Source: Chelativorans sp. YIM 93263 (GTDB taxonomy: Bacteria; Pseudomonadota; Alphaproteobacteria; Rhizobiales; Rhizobiaceae). Taken from it: a stretch of 64,000 nt of DNA. Location of the stretch: assembly GCF_028767125.1 (NCBI RefSeq), contig NZ_JAKCWP010000005.1, positions 248,001-312,000 on the forward strand, read 5' to 3'. The notes beneath the pieces are model-generated. The model made no database searches and was not told where the DNA came from. It was given only the letters and a program-made list of their open reading frames with translations. The number at the start of each line of letters is the position of its first letter. Within the stretch, counting starts at the first letter, position 1. Position numbers and translations under genes: made by a program. Below are positions 46,159-56,612 of the stretch, one piece after another.

Positions 46159-47613
46159 CTATCGCGGAAGGGTCGTGCTGCCCATCAGATACTCATCAAT
46201 GGCTCGTGCTGCCTGCCGACCTTCGCGAATGGCCCAGACGACCAGCGACTGACCACGCCGCACATCACCGGCGGCGAAAAACTTGTCGACGCTCGTGCGG
46301 TAATCAAGATCATTCGCCGCCACATTGGTCGACTTGCGGCGGTCGAGGGTTGTCTCAAGCTTGTCGTCCAATTCGGTCAGCACACCTTCACGCGTAGGAC
46401 CAGAAAATCCTATGGCGATGAAGGCGAGATCGGCCTTGATGACGAACTCGGTGCCCTCGACCGGCTGTCGCCGCTCGTCCACCTCGCAGCATTTCACACC
46501 CGTAAGTTGACCGTCCTCGCCAACGAACTCTAGGGTGGCCACCTGAAACTCCCGCTGCGCGCCTTCAGCCTGACTGGAAGACGTCCGCATCTTTGTCGCC
46601 CAGTAGGGCCAGACGGTGAGTTTGTCTTCCTTCTCCGGCGGCTTGGGGCGGATATCCAGCTGCGTGACGCGCACCGCGCCTTGCCGGAATGCCGTGCCCA
46701 CGCAATCGGACGCTGTATCGCCACCACCGACAACGAGGACGTGCTTGCCGTTTGCAAGGATGGGCTCCTCCGGCCAGGCGACGGACTGAATGTCTTCGCC
46801 GCCGACGCGCCGATTCTGCTGCACCAGATAAGGCATTGCATCATAGACGCCGTTTAATTCCACACCAGGAATGCCCGCCGGACGCGGCGTTTCCGAGCCG
46901 CCGCAATAAAGCACGGCGTCATATTCTGCCAACAGTTCCTCGGCAGGCTTGTCTACACCGACATTGACGCCGCAGTGGAAAGTGACCCCCTCGCCTTCCA
47001 TCTGCTCGACGCGGCGCTGAACATAGTGCTTCTCGATCTTGAAATCCGGGATGCCATAGCGCATCAGCCCGCCCGGCTGGCTCTCGCGTTCAAACACATG
47101 CACATCGTGTCCAGCCCGGCCCAATTGCTGAGCCGCCGCCATCCCAGAAGGGCCGGAGCCAATGATGGCCACGCGCTTGCCGGTCTTCTTCTCCGGCGGT
47201 TGCGGCCGTACATAGCCGAACTCATACGCTTTGTCGCCGATCGCCTGTTCGATGGTTTTGATGGCCACCGGAACGTCTTCCAGATTTAACGTGCAGGCTT
47301 CCTCGCAAGGTGCGGGGCAGATGCGCCCCGTCCATTCTGGGAAATTGTTCGTGGAATGGAGGTTCTCGATCGCTGTCTCCCAGTCACCGTGGTAGACGAG
47401 ATCGTTCCAGTCCGGAATCTGGTTGTGCACCGGACAGCCCGTCGGCCCGTGGCAATACGGGATTCCGCAATCCATGCATCGTGCGGCCTGTTTCGAGACC
47501 TCCTGGTCCGACATTGGCAGCGTGAATTCACGGAAATGCCGAATGCGGTCCGATGCCGGCTGGTACTTGTTCTCCTGCCGGTCGATCTCGAGAAAGCCTG
47601 TAACCTTGCCCAT
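46159..47613 (-). CDS. gltD: Glutamate synthase small subunit
   Basis: A 484-residue NADPH-binding, FAD- and Fe-S-containing subunit. Cysteines of the N-terminal ferredoxin-like region are in CMDCGIPYCHGPTGCPVHNQ and WTGRICPAPCEEACT. The FAD site VAIIGSGPSGMAAA and the NADPH site VLVVGGGDTASDC follow. It passes electrons to GltB. The ATG at 47613 has AAGGG at good distance; the ATG two codons earlier is too near that site. It lies 60 bases downstream of gltB. Confidence 0.95.
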   Translation of the reverse strand: MGKVTGFLEIDRQENKYQPASDRIRHFREFTLPMSDQEVSKQAARCMDCGIPYCHGPTGCPVHNQIPDWNDLVYHGDWETAIENLHSTNNFPEWTGRICPAPCEEACTLNLEDVPVAIKTIEQAIGDKAYEFGYVRPQPPEKKTGKRVAIIGSGPSGMAAAQQLGRAGHDVHVFERESQPGGLMRYGIPDFKIEKHYVQRRVEQMEGEGVTFHCGVNVGVDKPAEELLAEYDAVLYCGGSETPRPAGIPGVELNGVYDAMPYLVQQNRRVGGEDIQSVAWPEEPILANGKHVLVVGGGDTASDCVGTAFRQGAVRVTQLDIRPKPPEKEDKLTVWPYWATKMRTSSSQAEGAQREFQVATLEFVGEDGQLTGVKCCEVDERRQPVEGTEFVIKADLAFIAIGFSGPTREGVLTELDDKLETTLDRRKSTNVAANDLDYRTSVDKFFAAGDVRRGQSLVVWAIREGRQAARAIDEYLMGSTTLPR

Positions 47614-47673
47614 ACTCATCCCTTGTCCCTGACGGCCCTCTCAGGCCCGTGACCAGTATTCCAAATAGGTGGC

Positions 47674-50600
47674 TTATTCAGCCGCGATTCCCATGCGCAT
47701 GCGCTGCATCTCCTCGAGCGCGCGACGGTATTCAACCGGCATGATCTTGCGGAACTTCGGTCGGTACTCCGCCCAATTGTCGAGAATGGCCCGCGCTTGC
47801 TCAGAGCCGGTGAAACGGAAGTGATTGGAGATAAGGTGTGCTAAGCGCTCCTCATCGTGCCGGGTCATGTCGCCCGAAACATCGACGCGGCCCATATGCG
47901 CGATGTCACCGCCGTGGTGATGCAGCTTCTCCAGGATCTCGTCTTCTTCCGGCACCGGTTCCAGCTCGACCATGGCCATGTTGCAGCGCTCCGAAAAGTC
48001 GCCGTCCTCATCGAGCACGTAAGCGACGCCACCCGACATGCCCGCAGCGAAGTTACGTCCGGTCTGACCGAGCACGACGACGACACCGCCCGTCATGTAT
48101 TCGCAACCATGATCGCCGATGCCTTCCACCACCGCCACCGCGCCGGAATTTCGCACTGCGAAACGCTCACCGGCAACGCCCCGGAAATAGCACTCTCCCT
48201 CGACCGCACCGTAAAGCACGGTGTTGCCGACGATGATCGAGTGTCGTGGTACAATGTTGGCATGGCCGGACGGCCGGATGATGATACGCCCGCCGGACAG
48301 GCCTTTGCCGACATAGTCGTTGGCATCACCGTCCAGTTCAAAGGTGATGCCACGGGTAAGGAACGCGCCGAAAGACTGGCCGGCCGTACCGCGGAACCGC
48401 ATGGTAATCGTATCGTCCTTCAAGCCCTTGTGGCCGTACCGCTTCGCCACCTCGCCCGAAAGCATCGCGCCGGTCGTGCGATCCGTATTGCAGATATGAC
48501 TCTCGAACGTAACAGGCTCACGGCCCTCCAGCGCCGGTTCGGCCGCCGCTATCAGCTTGCGATCGAGAACACCCTCGATCGGATGCTGCTGACGCTCCGT
48601 CCAGCGTGTCGCCTCTCTTGGCGCGTCCGGCTTAAAGAAGATGCCGGAGAAATCGAGCCCCCGCGCCTTCCAATGCTCCACCAGCGTGTGCTTTTCGAGA
48701 AGATCCGACTGGCCGATCACATCGTCGAGCTTCGTGAATCCCATTTCCGCCAGCAGATGGCGCACTTCTTCCGCGACATAGAAGAAATAATTGATGACGT
48801 GCTCCGGCGTGCCCTTGAAGCGCTTTCTCAGCACCGGGTCCTGCGTGGCAATGCCGACGGGGCAGGTGTTGAGATGGCACTTACGCATCATAATGCAACC
48901 CGCCGCAATAAGCGGCGCGGTGGAGAAGCCAAACTCGTCCGCTCCAAGCAACGCCCCGATGATCACGTCGCGACCCGTCCGGAGCCCGCCGTCGACTTGC
49001 AGCGCAACCCTGCTGCGCAAGCCGTTGAGCACTAGTGTCTGGTGCGTTTCGGCGAGCCCCATTTCCCATGGAGAGCCGGCATGCTTGATTGAAGTCAAAG
49101 GCGAAGCGCCAGTGCCGCCGTCATTGCCGGCAATCGTGATGTGATCCGCGCGCGCCTTCGCCACGCCGGCCGCCACCGTTCCGCACCCGACCTCGGAGAC
49201 GAGCTTCACGGAAACGTCGCCCTTCGGATTCACGTTCTTCAGGTCGAAGATGAGCTGCGCCAGATCCTCGATGGAATAGATATCGTGGTGCGGCGGCGGC
49301 GAGATCAGGCCGACTCCCGGCGTCGAGTGGCGCACCTTCGCGATCGTGGCGTCAACCTTGTGGCCGGGAAGTTGACCGCCTTCGCCCGGCTTGGCGCCTT
49401 GCGCGATCTTGATCTGCATCATGTCGGAGTTGACGAGATACTCTGTCGTCACACCGAAACGGCCGCTCGCCACCTGTTTGATGGCCGAGCGCTCCGGGTT
49501 CATCGAACCGTCGGTGAGTGGCAGGAATCGGTCGGCCTCTTCACCGCCCTCGCCCGTATTCGACTTGCCGCCGATGGTGTTCATCGCGCGGGCCAGCGTG
49601 GTGTGCGCCTCGCGGCTGATCGCGCCGAAGGAAATCGCGCCGGTCGAGAAACGCTTGACGATTTCCTCCGCCGGCTCGACCTGGTCGACCGGGACGGGCT
49701 TGCGGCCCGCTCGGTCCGCCGCTTTGATCCGGAACAGACCGCGGATCGTCTTCAGCCGCGCGCTTTCCCCATTAATCAGTTCGGAGAATTCCTGATAATT
49801 CTCCCACGACTTCTTGCGCACCGCGTGCTGCAGGGTTGCCACCGCGTCGGGCGTCCAGGAATGTTCCTCGCCGCGGATACGATAATTGTACTCGCCGCCG
49901 ACATCCAGCGCCGTGCGCAATACCGGATCGTCGCTGAAAGCTGCCGCGTGACGCGCCACCGTCTCCCGAGCGATCTCTTCCAGCCCGACACCTTCGATCC
50001 CGGTTGCAGTCCCCGTAAAATACCGCGCTACGAAGTCGGTCTTGAGGCCGACCGCGTCGAAAATCTGCGCGCCGCAGTAGGATTGGTAGGTGGAAATCCC
50101 CATCTTGGACATCACCTTCATAATGCCCTTGCCGATGGATTTGATGTAGCGCTTCCTCACCTCATCGGCATCCACCTCGGGCGGGAACTCGCCCTTGGCA
50201 TGCATGTCGAGAAGCGTATCGAACGCCAGATACGGATTGATGGCTTCCGCGCCGTAACCCGCCAGGCAGCAGAAGTGATGCACCTCGCGCGGCTCGCCTG
50301 ATTCCACCACGAGGCCGACCGCGGTCCTCAAGCCCTTGCGGATCAAGTGGTGATGCACTGCCGCAGTGGCCAGAAGCATGGGAATGGCAATGCGGTCCGG
50401 TCCGATCTGGCGGTCCGACAGGATAATGATGTTGTAGCCACCAGCCACCGCCGCTTCCGCGCGCTCGCAAAGCCGCTCAAGCGCAGTGGACATACCGGGT
50501 GCACCCTCTATCGCCGAATAGGTGACATCGAGTGTCTTGGTGTCGAAACGGTCTTCCGTATGGCCGATGGAGCGGATTTTTTCCAGATCGCCATTGGTCA

Positions 50601-52404
50601 GGATCGGCTGACGCACCTCCAGCCGCTTGCGCCGCGAGTTGCCCACGAGATCGAAGATGTTCGGCCGCGGACCGATGAACGAGACAAGGCTCATCACCAA
50701 CTCCTCGCGGATCGGGTCGATCGGCGGGTTGGTGACCTGCGCGAAGTTCTGCTTGAAATAGGTGTAGAGCAGTTTGGATCTATCCGACATGGCCGAAATC
50801 GGTGTGTCGGTGCCCATGGAGCCGATGCCTTCCTGGCCGGTCGTAGCCATGGGGGGCAGCAGCATTTTGATGTCTTCCTCGGTGTAGCCGAAGGCCTGCT
50901 GGCAGTCGAGCTGCAAGACATCCTGTCTGAGTTCGCGCGGTGCCACCGGCTTGAGTTCTTCGAGAATAAGCTGCGTCTGATCCAGCCACTCACGGAATGG
51001 ATGACTCGTGGCGAGCTTCGCCTTCAGCTCGTCATCCGAGATAATACGCCCTTCCTCAAGGTCGATCAGCAGCATACGCCCGGGCTGGAGCCGCCATTTC
51101 GTGACGATCTTTTCTTCCTCGATAGGCAGCGCCCCGGCCTCGGAGGCCATGATGACCCGGTCGTCGTCCGTGACGATATAGCGCGCGGGGCGCAGGCCAT
51201 TGCGGTCGAGGGTCGCGCCGATCTGACGCCCATCCGTGAACGCGACAGCGGCCGGGCCGTCCCAAGGCTCCATAAGGGCCGCATGATATTCATAAAAGGC
51301 TTGGCGCTCCGGGCTCATCAGCTTATTGCCGGCCCAGGCCTCAGGGATGAGCATCATCATGGCATGCGCCATCGGGTAGCCGCCCTGAAACAGGAATTCG
51401 AGCGCATTGTCGAAGCAGGCCGTATCCGATTGACCCTCGTAGGAGATCGGCCAGAGCTTGGAAATGTCGTTGCCGAACAGCTCCGAATCGACGGAAGCTT
51501 GCCGCGCCGCCATCCAATTCACGTTGCCGCGCAGCGTGTTGATCTCGCCATTGTGCGCGACCATGCGATAGGGATGCGCCAGCTTCCAGGACGGGAAAGT
51601 GTTCGTCGAAAAGCGCTGGTGCACCAGCGCCAAAGCCGATTCGAAGCGCGAATCCTGCAGATCCTTGTAATAGGCGCCCAACTGATTAGCGAGGAACATA
51701 CCCTTGTAGATGATCGTGCGCGCTGACAGCGAGACGGTATAGAATCCGTTTTCGCCGCCACCCGTCTCCTCATGAAGACGCGCCGAGACCACCTTGCGCA
51801 GGATGTAGAGTTTACGCTCGAAATCGTCCTCGTCCTTGATGCCATCGCCACGCGCGATGAACACTTGGCGATGAACCGGCTCGGACGCAACGATATCCGG
51901 TGCGCTGGAAAGGCCGGAATTATCCACAGGCACGTCGCGGAAACCGAGCAGCACCTGCCCTTCCGCCCGCGTAACATCTGCAATGATTTGCTCGATATGC
52001 GCCCGCAACTCGTCATCCGGAGGCATGAACAGATGGCCGACGCCATAGTGGCCCTGGTCCGGCAGCTCGACGCCTTGCTTGGCCATTTCCTCGCGGAAGA
52101 AGCGGTCCGGGATCTGAACGAGTATTCCCGCGCCGTCGCCAACCAGCGGATCCGCGCCGACAGCACCACGATGTGTGAGATTCTCCACCATCGCCAAGCC
52201 GTCCTGAACGATGGCGTGCGACTTCACACCTTTCATATTCGCGACAAAACCGACGCCGCATGCATCGTGCTCATTGCGCGGATTGTAAAGACCGCGCGCG
52301 GTGGGCAGCCCAGTGGAGCCCAGGAGCGTACGTTTGACGGCAGCCGTCCTGGCCTGTACGGCGGGCTTCAGCCCGGTCGCTACAGATGGCGTCATATCCG
52401 TCAT
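47674..52404 (-). CDS. gltB: Glutamate synthase large subunit
   Basis: A 1576-residue subunit combining a class II glutamine amidotransferase domain (catalytic Cys exposed in [10 protein letters not shown] after a propeptide of about 45 residues), the central and FMN-binding domains, and a C-terminal GXGXG barrel. The 3Fe-4S cluster motif [15 protein letters not shown] is near residue 1170. It makes two glutamates from glutamine and 2-oxoglutarate with GltD. The ATG at 52404 is preferred since GGAGG lies eight bases upstream. Confidence 0.97.
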   Translation of the reverse strand: MTDMTPSVATGLKPAVQARTAAVKRTLLGSTGLPTARGLYNPRNEHDACGVGFVANMKGVKSHAIVQDGLAMVENLTHRGAVGADPLVGDGAGILVQIPDRFFREEMAKQGVELPDQGHYGVGHLFMPPDDELRAHIEQIIADVTRAEGQVLLGFRDVPVDNSGLSSAPDIVASEPVHRQVFIARGDGIKDEDDFERKLYILRKVVSARLHEETGGGENGFYTVSLSARTIIYKGMFLANQLGAYYKDLQDSRFESALALVHQRFSTNTFPSWKLAHPYRMVAHNGEINTLRGNVNWMAARQASVDSELFGNDISKLWPISYEGQSDTACFDNALEFLFQGGYPMAHAMMMLIPEAWAGNKLMSPERQAFYEYHAALMEPWDGPAAVAFTDGRQIGATLDRNGLRPARYIVTDDDRVIMASEAGALPIEEEKIVTKWRLQPGRMLLIDLEEGRIISDDELKAKLATSHPFREWLDQTQLILEELKPVAPRELRQDVLQLDCQQAFGYTEEDIKMLLPPMATTGQEGIGSMGTDTPISAMSDRSKLLYTYFKQNFAQVTNPPIDPIREELVMSLVSFIGPRPNIFDLVGNSRRKRLEVRQPILTNGDLEKIRSIGHTEDRFDTKTLDVTYSAIEGAPGMSTALERLCERAEAAVAGGYNIIILSDRQIGPDRIAIPMLLATAAVHHHLIRKGLRTAVGLVVESGEPREVHHFCCLAGYGAEAINPYLAFDTLLDMHAKGEFPPEVDADEVRKRYIKSIGKGIMKVMSKMGISTYQSYCGAQIFDAVGLKTDFVARYFTGTATGIEGVGLEEIARETVARHAAAFSDDPVLRTALDVGGEYNYRIRGEEHSWTPDAVATLQHAVRKKSWENYQEFSELINGESARLKTIRGLFRIKAADRAGRKPVPVDQVEPAEEIVKRFSTGAISFGAISREAHTTLARAMNTIGGKSNTGEGGEEADRFLPLTDGSMNPERSAIKQVASGRFGVTTEYLVNSDMMQIKIAQGAKPGEGGQLPGHKVDATIAKVRHSTPGVGLISPPPHHDIYSIEDLAQLIFDLKNVNPKGDVSVKLVSEVGCGTVAAGVAKARADHITIAGNDGGTGASPLTSIKHAGSPWEMGLAETHQTLVLNGLRSRVALQVDGGLRTGRDVIIGALLGADEFGFSTAPLIAAGCIMMRKCHLNTCPVGIATQDPVLRKRFKGTPEHVINYFFYVAEEVRHLLAEMGFTKLDDVIGQSDLLEKHTLVEHWKARGLDFSGIFFKPDAPREATRWTERQQHPIEGVLDRKLIAAAEPALEGREPVTFESHICNTDRTTGAMLSGEVAKRYGHKGLKDDTITMRFRGTAGQSFGAFLTRGITFELDGDANDYVGKGLSGGRIIIRPSGHANIVPRHSIIVGNTVLYGAVEGECYFRGVAGERFAVRNSGAVAVVEGIGDHGCEYMTGGVVVVLGQTGRNFAAGMSGGVAYVLDEDGDFSERCNMAMVELEPVPEEDEILEKLHHHGGDIAHMGRVDVSGDMTRHDEERLAHLISNHFRFTGSEQARAILDNWAEYRPKFRKIMPVEYRRALEEMQRMRMGIAAE

Positions 52405-52892
52405 CGCTTCATCCTCCATACTGGCCCCTGGCGGGGCGTCGGGTCCGATTCGCGACGTCGCTTTGTTAGCGGCGTCCCGTGTGATCTATCGGCACATCTT
52501 ACGAAAAGCCGGAAGAACGCTGCTTCATCGCTCACGGCGTTCTTCTATCAACGGGCGAATAGACGCAGATGGTGTCCAATGCCCGCCTTATCCGCCATCT
52601 TCACAGACGCCGGCGCTCTCTAATTATAGCGCAGAACCAGCGTATGAATATATGCGGATAAATAAGACAGGAGTGCTGTCCTATTTCCTGACATGCCAGA
52701 AAACGGCGCGTCAGACAAGACTAAATGAAAAAATCAGCCCTTTGGTGAAACATTATTTCTCCTGCAGGCCGTTTCAAGAAATTTTTCAATGCCGCGCCTA
52801 TCGGGTTTGGTTCAGCATTACCCTGATGGTGGGGTCTTGCGTCCGCATGTGCAACAAGCGAATCTGGTCTCAGTCAAGTTCGAGGGGTTTTC
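52405..52892. other. Divergent region between gltB and threonine aldolase, no gene seen
   Basis: About 490 bases, much of them AT-richer than the surroundings (52610-52810). No gene-like frame on either strand. The main structure is an inverted repeat at 52660-52686. It is presumably the promoter region of gltBD and of the aldolase. Confidence 0.5.
52660..52686. repeat. Inverted repeat in gltB-aldolase intergenic region
   Basis: AAATAAGACAG and CTGTCCTATTT form an 11-pair stem with one mismatch around the five-base loop GAGTG. No T-run of useful length follows on either side, so an operator or RNA structure is more likely than a terminator. Confidence 0.5.
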
Positions 52893-53945
52893 ATGCCGAT
52901 CAATTTCGCTTCCGACAACTGGGCAGGCGCCCATCCGGCCATCAACAAAGCATTAGCCGCGCAGGACGGTTTCGCAACGGCTTACGGCCAGAGCGAGCTT
53001 GACCGCGCGGTGGAAGAGCGCTTCTGCGAGATTTTCGAGCGCGAGGTAGCTGTGTTTTTCGTTGCTACGGGTACGGCTGCCAACTCCCTGTCCATGGCTC
53101 TTGTCAATCGTCCCGGCGGCGTGATCTTCACACACGAGCAGGCGCATATGCATGAGGACGAGTGCGGTGCGCCGGAATATTTAACTGGCGGAGCAAGAAT
53201 TTGCGGCATCCACGGGCCGTTAGGGCGTATCGACTCGGCATCCCTGGACGCAGCTATTCGGCGGTACCCTGCTGAGTTTGTGCATGCAGGCCAACCTATG
53301 ACCGCCTCGATCACCCAATCCACCGAGATCGGCACGATTTATACCCTGGACGAAATTACAGCAATTGCGGAAACCTGCCGTGCCCACGATCTGCCGCTGC
53401 ACATGGACGGCGCGCGCTTCGCCAACGCTCTCGTCGCTCTCGGAACCACGCCGGCGGAAATGACCTGGAAACGCGGTGTCGACATCCTGTCCTTTGGCGC
53501 CACGAAAAACGGCTGCTGGTGCGCGGAGGCGGTTGTGGTCTTCGACCCGGCAAAGGCGCGCGACATGCCATTCCTGCGCAAGCGCGCGGCGCACCTCTTT
53601 TCAAAATCACGCTTCATCGCGGCCCAGTTCGACGCCTATTTCAGCAACGAGTTGTGGCTGAAGAATGCCCGGCATGCGAACGCGATGGCCACCAGGCTTG
53701 CCGAACATTTCGAGAATGCAGACCACGTGCGCCTTCTCCGCAAGCCGCAGGCGAACGAGATTTTCGCCATACTGGATGAAGCCGCTGCCAAAAAGCTCAC
53801 GGACGAAGAAGTATCATTCCACCCCTGGACCATGCCGGAGGATTCGCAGAAGGAGCTTCGGCCGGATGAAGCACTCTACCGCTTCGTCACCTCCTTCGCC
53901 ACTACGGCCGAAGATGTGGACGCCTTGGGCGCGATACTGGGATAA
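52893..53945 (+). CDS. ltaE: Low-specificity L-threonine aldolase
   Basis: A 350-residue fold-type I PLP enzyme that cleaves threonine to glycine and acetaldehyde. The cofactor lysine is in DILSFGATKNGCWCAEAVV near residue 205, HMDGARFANALVALG contains the PLP-binding Asp, and FVATGTAANSLSM is the phosphate loop. The start MPINFASDNWAGAHP is typical. GAGGGG precedes the ATG. Confidence 0.9.
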   Translation: MPINFASDNWAGAHPAINKALAAQDGFATAYGQSELDRAVEERFCEIFEREVAVFFVATGTAANSLSMALVNRPGGVIFTHEQAHMHEDECGAPEYLTGGARICGIHGPLGRIDSASLDAAIRRYPAEFVHAGQPMTASITQSTEIGTIYTLDEITAIAETCRAHDLPLHMDGARFANALVALGTTPAEMTWKRGVDILSFGATKNGCWCAEAVVVFDPAKARDMPFLRKRAAHLFSKSRFIAAQFDAYFSNELWLKNARHANAMATRLAEHFENADHVRLLRKPQANEIFAILDEAAAKKLTDEEVSFHPWTMPEDSQKELRPDEALYRFVTSFATTAEDVDALGAILG

Positions 53946-54065
53946 TCAGGCGGATTGCTGTCTTCCGCTTGCGGGGTAAGGACGCCTGCTTCGGGTCGCA
54001 AGCCTGCATAACGCGGGAAAGCACCAGCCGACCACCTCCTCGCACAGTTGGCCCGATAGCAAAAT

Positions 54066-54087
54066 GGCGGCGCTTGAAAGCGCCGCC
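54066..54087 (-). terminator. Terminator of hsp20
   Basis: GGCGGCGCTT and AAGCGCCGCC form a perfect ten-pair stem with only two bases between, so the last pairs probably open to make a loop. On the minus strand it is followed by ATTTTG. It lies 29 bases beyond the hsp20 stop. Confidence 0.7.
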
Positions 54088-54115
54088 GGCAGGCTTCAGC
54101 AGTGAAGGGCCCGCG

Positions 54116-54589
54116 CTACGCGGCTTTTTTGGACTCGATCTGCTTCGTGTTGTCCGTGGTTGCCCGCGCAATCTGAATGCGCCGCGGCTTCATTTCCTCG
54201 GGAACGTTGCGAACCAGATCGATGTGCAGCAAGCCGTCCTTCAACGTCGCGCCCTTCACCTCGACATGATCCGCGAGTTGGAAGCGGCGCTCGAAGGTGC
54301 GTGAGGCGATACCGCGATAAAGAATCTCGGTATTCTCGTCCTGCCTCTCCTCGGCTTTTTCGCCCTTGATCGTCAGCACGTTACGATGCGCCTCCAACGA
54401 GATATCATCCTCGGAGAAGCCGGCAACCGCCATTGAAATGCGGTAATTATCCGCGTCCGTGCGCTCGATATTGTAGGGCGGATAGGTCTGGCCGCCGTTG
54501 TCGAGCTGGCCCATCGAGTCAAGCATAGTAAGAAGCCGATCGAACCCGACGGTCGAACGGTAGAGGGGAGAAAAATCGACATGACGCAT
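54116..54589 (-). CDS. Small heat shock protein, Hsp20/IbpA family
   Basis: A 157-residue cytoplasmic holdase. The IbpA-like start MRHVDFSPLYRSTVGFDRL is followed by the alpha-crystallin domain (YPPYNIERTDADNYRISMAV to LKDGLLHIDLVRNVPEE). The ATG at 54589 has AGGAGG seven bases upstream, and this site lies within a probable RNA thermometer. An RpoH-type promoter lies about 100 bases upstream. A terminator follows. Confidence 0.93.
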   Translation of the reverse strand: MRHVDFSPLYRSTVGFDRLLTMLDSMGQLDNGGQTYPPYNIERTDADNYRISMAVAGFSEDDISLEAHRNVLTIKGEKAEERQDENTEILYRGIASRTFERRFQLADHVEVKGATLKDGLLHIDLVRNVPEEMKPRRIQIARATTDNTKQIESKKAA

Positions 54590-54685
54590 GGTCTGTCCTC
54601 CTTCTGAGCAACAAAGTTTGCGTTTGGCCTTCCGGAAACCCGCAGGGGCGTTCCCAATTGACCAGCGGCCCCATTTGGCGACCGC
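54590..54685 (-). promoter_or_regulatory. ROSE-like RNA thermometer in the hsp20 leader
   Basis: The leader between the RpoH-type promoter and hsp20 is about 95 bases. Directly before the ATG, UUGCU (54611-54607) can pair with AGGAG of the ribosome site (54602-54598) across a four-base loop, including the G-G opposition typical of ROSE elements. Further GC-rich stems can form upstream (ACGCCCCTGCGGG region). Heat would free the ribosome site. The identification rests on this motif and on rhizobial small heat shock genes often having ROSE. Confidence 0.7.
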
Positions 54686-54692
54686 ACCGAAT

Positions 54693-54721
54693 ATATGGGC
54701 TGACCCCAAACCTCGTTCAAG
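54693..54721 (-). promoter_or_regulatory. RpoH (sigma-32)-type promoter of hsp20
   Basis: Read on the minus strand, CTTGAA (54721-54716) is followed after 17 bases by CCATAT (54698-54693). This matches the alphaproteobacterial RpoH pattern. The start of transcription would be near 54685. Confidence 0.7.
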
Positions 54722-54979
54722 ATCGGCGGATGAGGAACATGAATGCCACCTGAATGCTTCCTTCGCCTGGCGTTCAGGATGCATCGTTTAAGGTCTCTAC
54801 GTAGTGGTTCCGGAGCGCTTGCAACCGTCCCTTCCATGCGCTCCGGCAGTACCGGGGGTTGGCGCATTTGCGCTACCCCCGGCGTCTACCATGACCTTAT
54901 CTCCGCGAAACATTTTGCTTTTCCCCCCGGTGCGCTTTATCACGGTCGCGGATTGTTCCGTCACCCGCGAGCGCATCCC

Positions 54980-55954
54980 ATGACCGAGCTTTTGCGCCAG
55001 ATTCCGGAAAATCCCGTGCCGAACGGGGCGACGGCCGGCACGATGATCACGGCCGACAGCCGGCGGATTCGCTATGCCTGCTTTTCCTCAGGGGGCGATA
55101 AAGGCACGGTCGTGCTCCTCCAGGGACGAAACGAATGCATCGAAAAGTATTTCGAGACCGTGCGCGATCTCGCCGCGCGTGGTTTTTCCACCGCCACATT
55201 CGATTGGCGCGGGCAAGGCGGTTCGGAGCGCCTTCTGCGTGATCCCAGGCGCGGATATATCAAGTCATTCGACCAGTACGTTATCGATCTTGACCAATTT
55301 TTCCGCGAGGTCGTCCTGCCCGATTGTCGCCCGCCCTATTCGGTACTTGCCCATTCCACCGGAGCCCTGGTTGCCCTTCTTGCCATTCCCGATCTCGTGA
55401 ACCGCGTGCGCCGGATGACTCTGTCCGCCCCCCTGCTCGACCTGCCCACTCGTGTACCGACATCGCTGATCAGGAAGCTGGCGAATCTGTTTTACCTGAC
55501 GGGCCTTGGCAGCAGATACATTATCGGCGCCGGCCGGCGCGGCAAGCCGCTGCCCTTTCTGGGCAATTATGTCACAAGCGACGCTGATCGCTATGCGCGC
55601 AATCAGGCGCTCGTCCGTGCCTTTCCCGACCTCTTCATCGGCGCTCCGACTGCAGCATGGCTGCGCGCAGCGTTCAAGGCCATCGACCGCGTTCGCGACC
55701 CGGCATTCATGGAATCCGTCCGCCTCCCCATCCTTTTTCTGTCGGCCGGTGCTGATCGTGTGGTTTCCACACCTGCCATCGAACGCTATGCGACAGGCCT
55801 GCGTTCAGGCCATGTCCTGACCATCAATGGGGCGCGCCACGAACTCCTGCAAGAGGACGATTTTTACCGCGAGCAGGCACTCGCCGCGTTCGAGGCGTTC
55901 ACAATTCCGCAGCCGGGCAACAGAACCGAAGCCGAACCGACACGGGCGGGGTAG
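54980..55954 (+). CDS. Alpha/beta hydrolase, lysophospholipase/monoacylglycerol-lipase type
   Basis: A 324-residue serine hydrolase. The nucleophile elbow is AHSTGA (Ser near residue 125), preceded by FDWRGQGGSERL and followed by an acidic residue in SAGADRVVS and the catalytic His in INGARHELLQE. This order fits the Hydrolase_4/PldB group acting on lysophospholipids or monoacylglycerols. No signal peptide. The ATG at 54980 gives standard length. It diverges from hsp20. Confidence 0.85.
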   Translation: MTELLRQIPENPVPNGATAGTMITADSRRIRYACFSSGGDKGTVVLLQGRNECIEKYFETVRDLAARGFSTATFDWRGQGGSERLLRDPRRGYIKSFDQYVIDLDQFFREVVLPDCRPPYSVLAHSTGALVALLAIPDLVNRVRRMTLSAPLLDLPTRVPTSLIRKLANLFYLTGLGSRYIIGAGRRGKPLPFLGNYVTSDADRYARNQALVRAFPDLFIGAPTAAWLRAAFKAIDRVRDPAFMESVRLPILFLSAGADRVVSTPAIERYATGLRSGHVLTINGARHELLQEDDFYREQALAAFEAFTIPQPGNRTEAEPTRAG

Positions 55955-56059
55955 AGCGGCTAAGTCGGCGTTGCTGGAGCTACTCCTCACGAAACCCGCG
56001 GATCCTTGGGCCGAAACTTAATCAAAGGAACTTTGTCCGGCCCGATCGATTGTCCGAAC

Positions 56060-56254
56060 ATGGTTCGCAGAATCTCTAAATTCTTCCGCAGCCTCTTCAT
56101 GGAAGTGCTCCCCGGATGGTTCGTGCGCTCGAAGAAGGGCATGTTCGCCGTGCCGACGGCTCACAGAAAAGGGCATCACCCGGGCGGAACCAACGGGTCG
56201 ACCTCCCGTTCCGATAGTGAGAAGCGTTTCCACGGCCCTAACGGAGCACCTTGA
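56060..56254 (+). CDS. Small basic hypothetical protein
   Basis: A 64-codon frame beginning MVRRISKFFRSLFMEVLPGWF and ending in a Ser/Gly/His-rich tail. Its stop overlaps the ATG of the next tiny gene (TGATG at 56252-56256), which suggests coupling, and codon choice is gene-like. No clear ribosome site is seen and I know no family, so it may be spurious. The 105 bases before it, from 55955, hold nothing I can name. Confidence 0.35.
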   Translation: MVRRISKFFRSLFMEVLPGWFVRSKKGMFAVPTAHRKGHHPGGTNGSTSRSDSEKRFHGPNGAP

Positions 56255-56412
56255 TGATCGAATATCTCTGGTTCTTTGCCGTGGCGATTGCACCGTTCCT
56301 GGTTTTCGCTGTGGTCATCTACGCACTTCTGCGCCGTCGTCGGCTGAGCGCGGGCGAGCAGGCAGAACGGGACGAAAAGACCCGGGAGCTCTTCGAAGAC
56401 CGCCACCGCTGA
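56254..56412 (+). CDS. Tiny single-helix membrane protein
   Basis: A 52-residue protein: MIEYLWFFAVAIAPFLVFAV begins one hydrophobic helix (about residues 4-25), then basic LRRRRLSAGEQAERDEKTRE and an acidic tail. The basic stretch after the helix puts the C-terminus in the cytoplasm. GGAGC lies ten bases before the ATG, and the start overlaps the preceding stop. I recognise the pattern from other rhizobial genomes but know no function. Its 3' end overlaps the proline-rich gene on the other strand. Confidence 0.65.
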   Translation: MIEYLWFFAVAIAPFLVFAVVIYALLRRRRLSAGEQAERDEKTRELFEDRHR

Positions 56413-56587
56413 TAACACAGTATGCTCGCCGCGGTGGTTCTTCATTCTCGTCCGGATTTGGAAGCGGCGTTTCATCAGGCAGTTGGTCAGGATCCGGTTC
56501 ACGCACCGGCTCCGGTTCCGGAAATGGATCCGGCGGTGGGGGCGGTGTCGGATCGGGGAGTGGCGTGGGGCGTGGACCTGCGAGCAT
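56315..56587 (-). CDS. Small proline-rich protein
   Basis: A 90-codon frame starting MLAGPRPTPLPDPTPPPPPD and continuing with Pro/Glu/Asp repeats (EPEPVREPDPDQLPDE). It has one of the strongest ribosome sites in the region, AAGGAGGAG at 56599-56591, and lies 23 bases after the stop of the upstream small gene. The end (from about residue 56) is not proline-rich and overlaps the plus-strand tiny gene by 98 bases, so the true C-terminus may be shorter through a frameshift. Function unknown. Confidence 0.45.
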   Translation of the reverse strand: MLAGPRPTPLPDPTPPPPPDPFPEPEPVREPDPDQLPDETPLPNPDENEEPPRRAYCVISGGGLRRAPGSFRPVLPARPRSADDGAEVRR

Positions 56588-56612
56588 CACCTCCTCCTTC
56601 GTTTCCCTGCTT

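Noticed and set aside
47857-52623. Four long open frames (282-459 codons) on the plus strand opposite gltB.
   Set aside because: They lie wholly or largely antisense to the strongly conserved gltB and reflect its codon bias. None has a recognisable domain.
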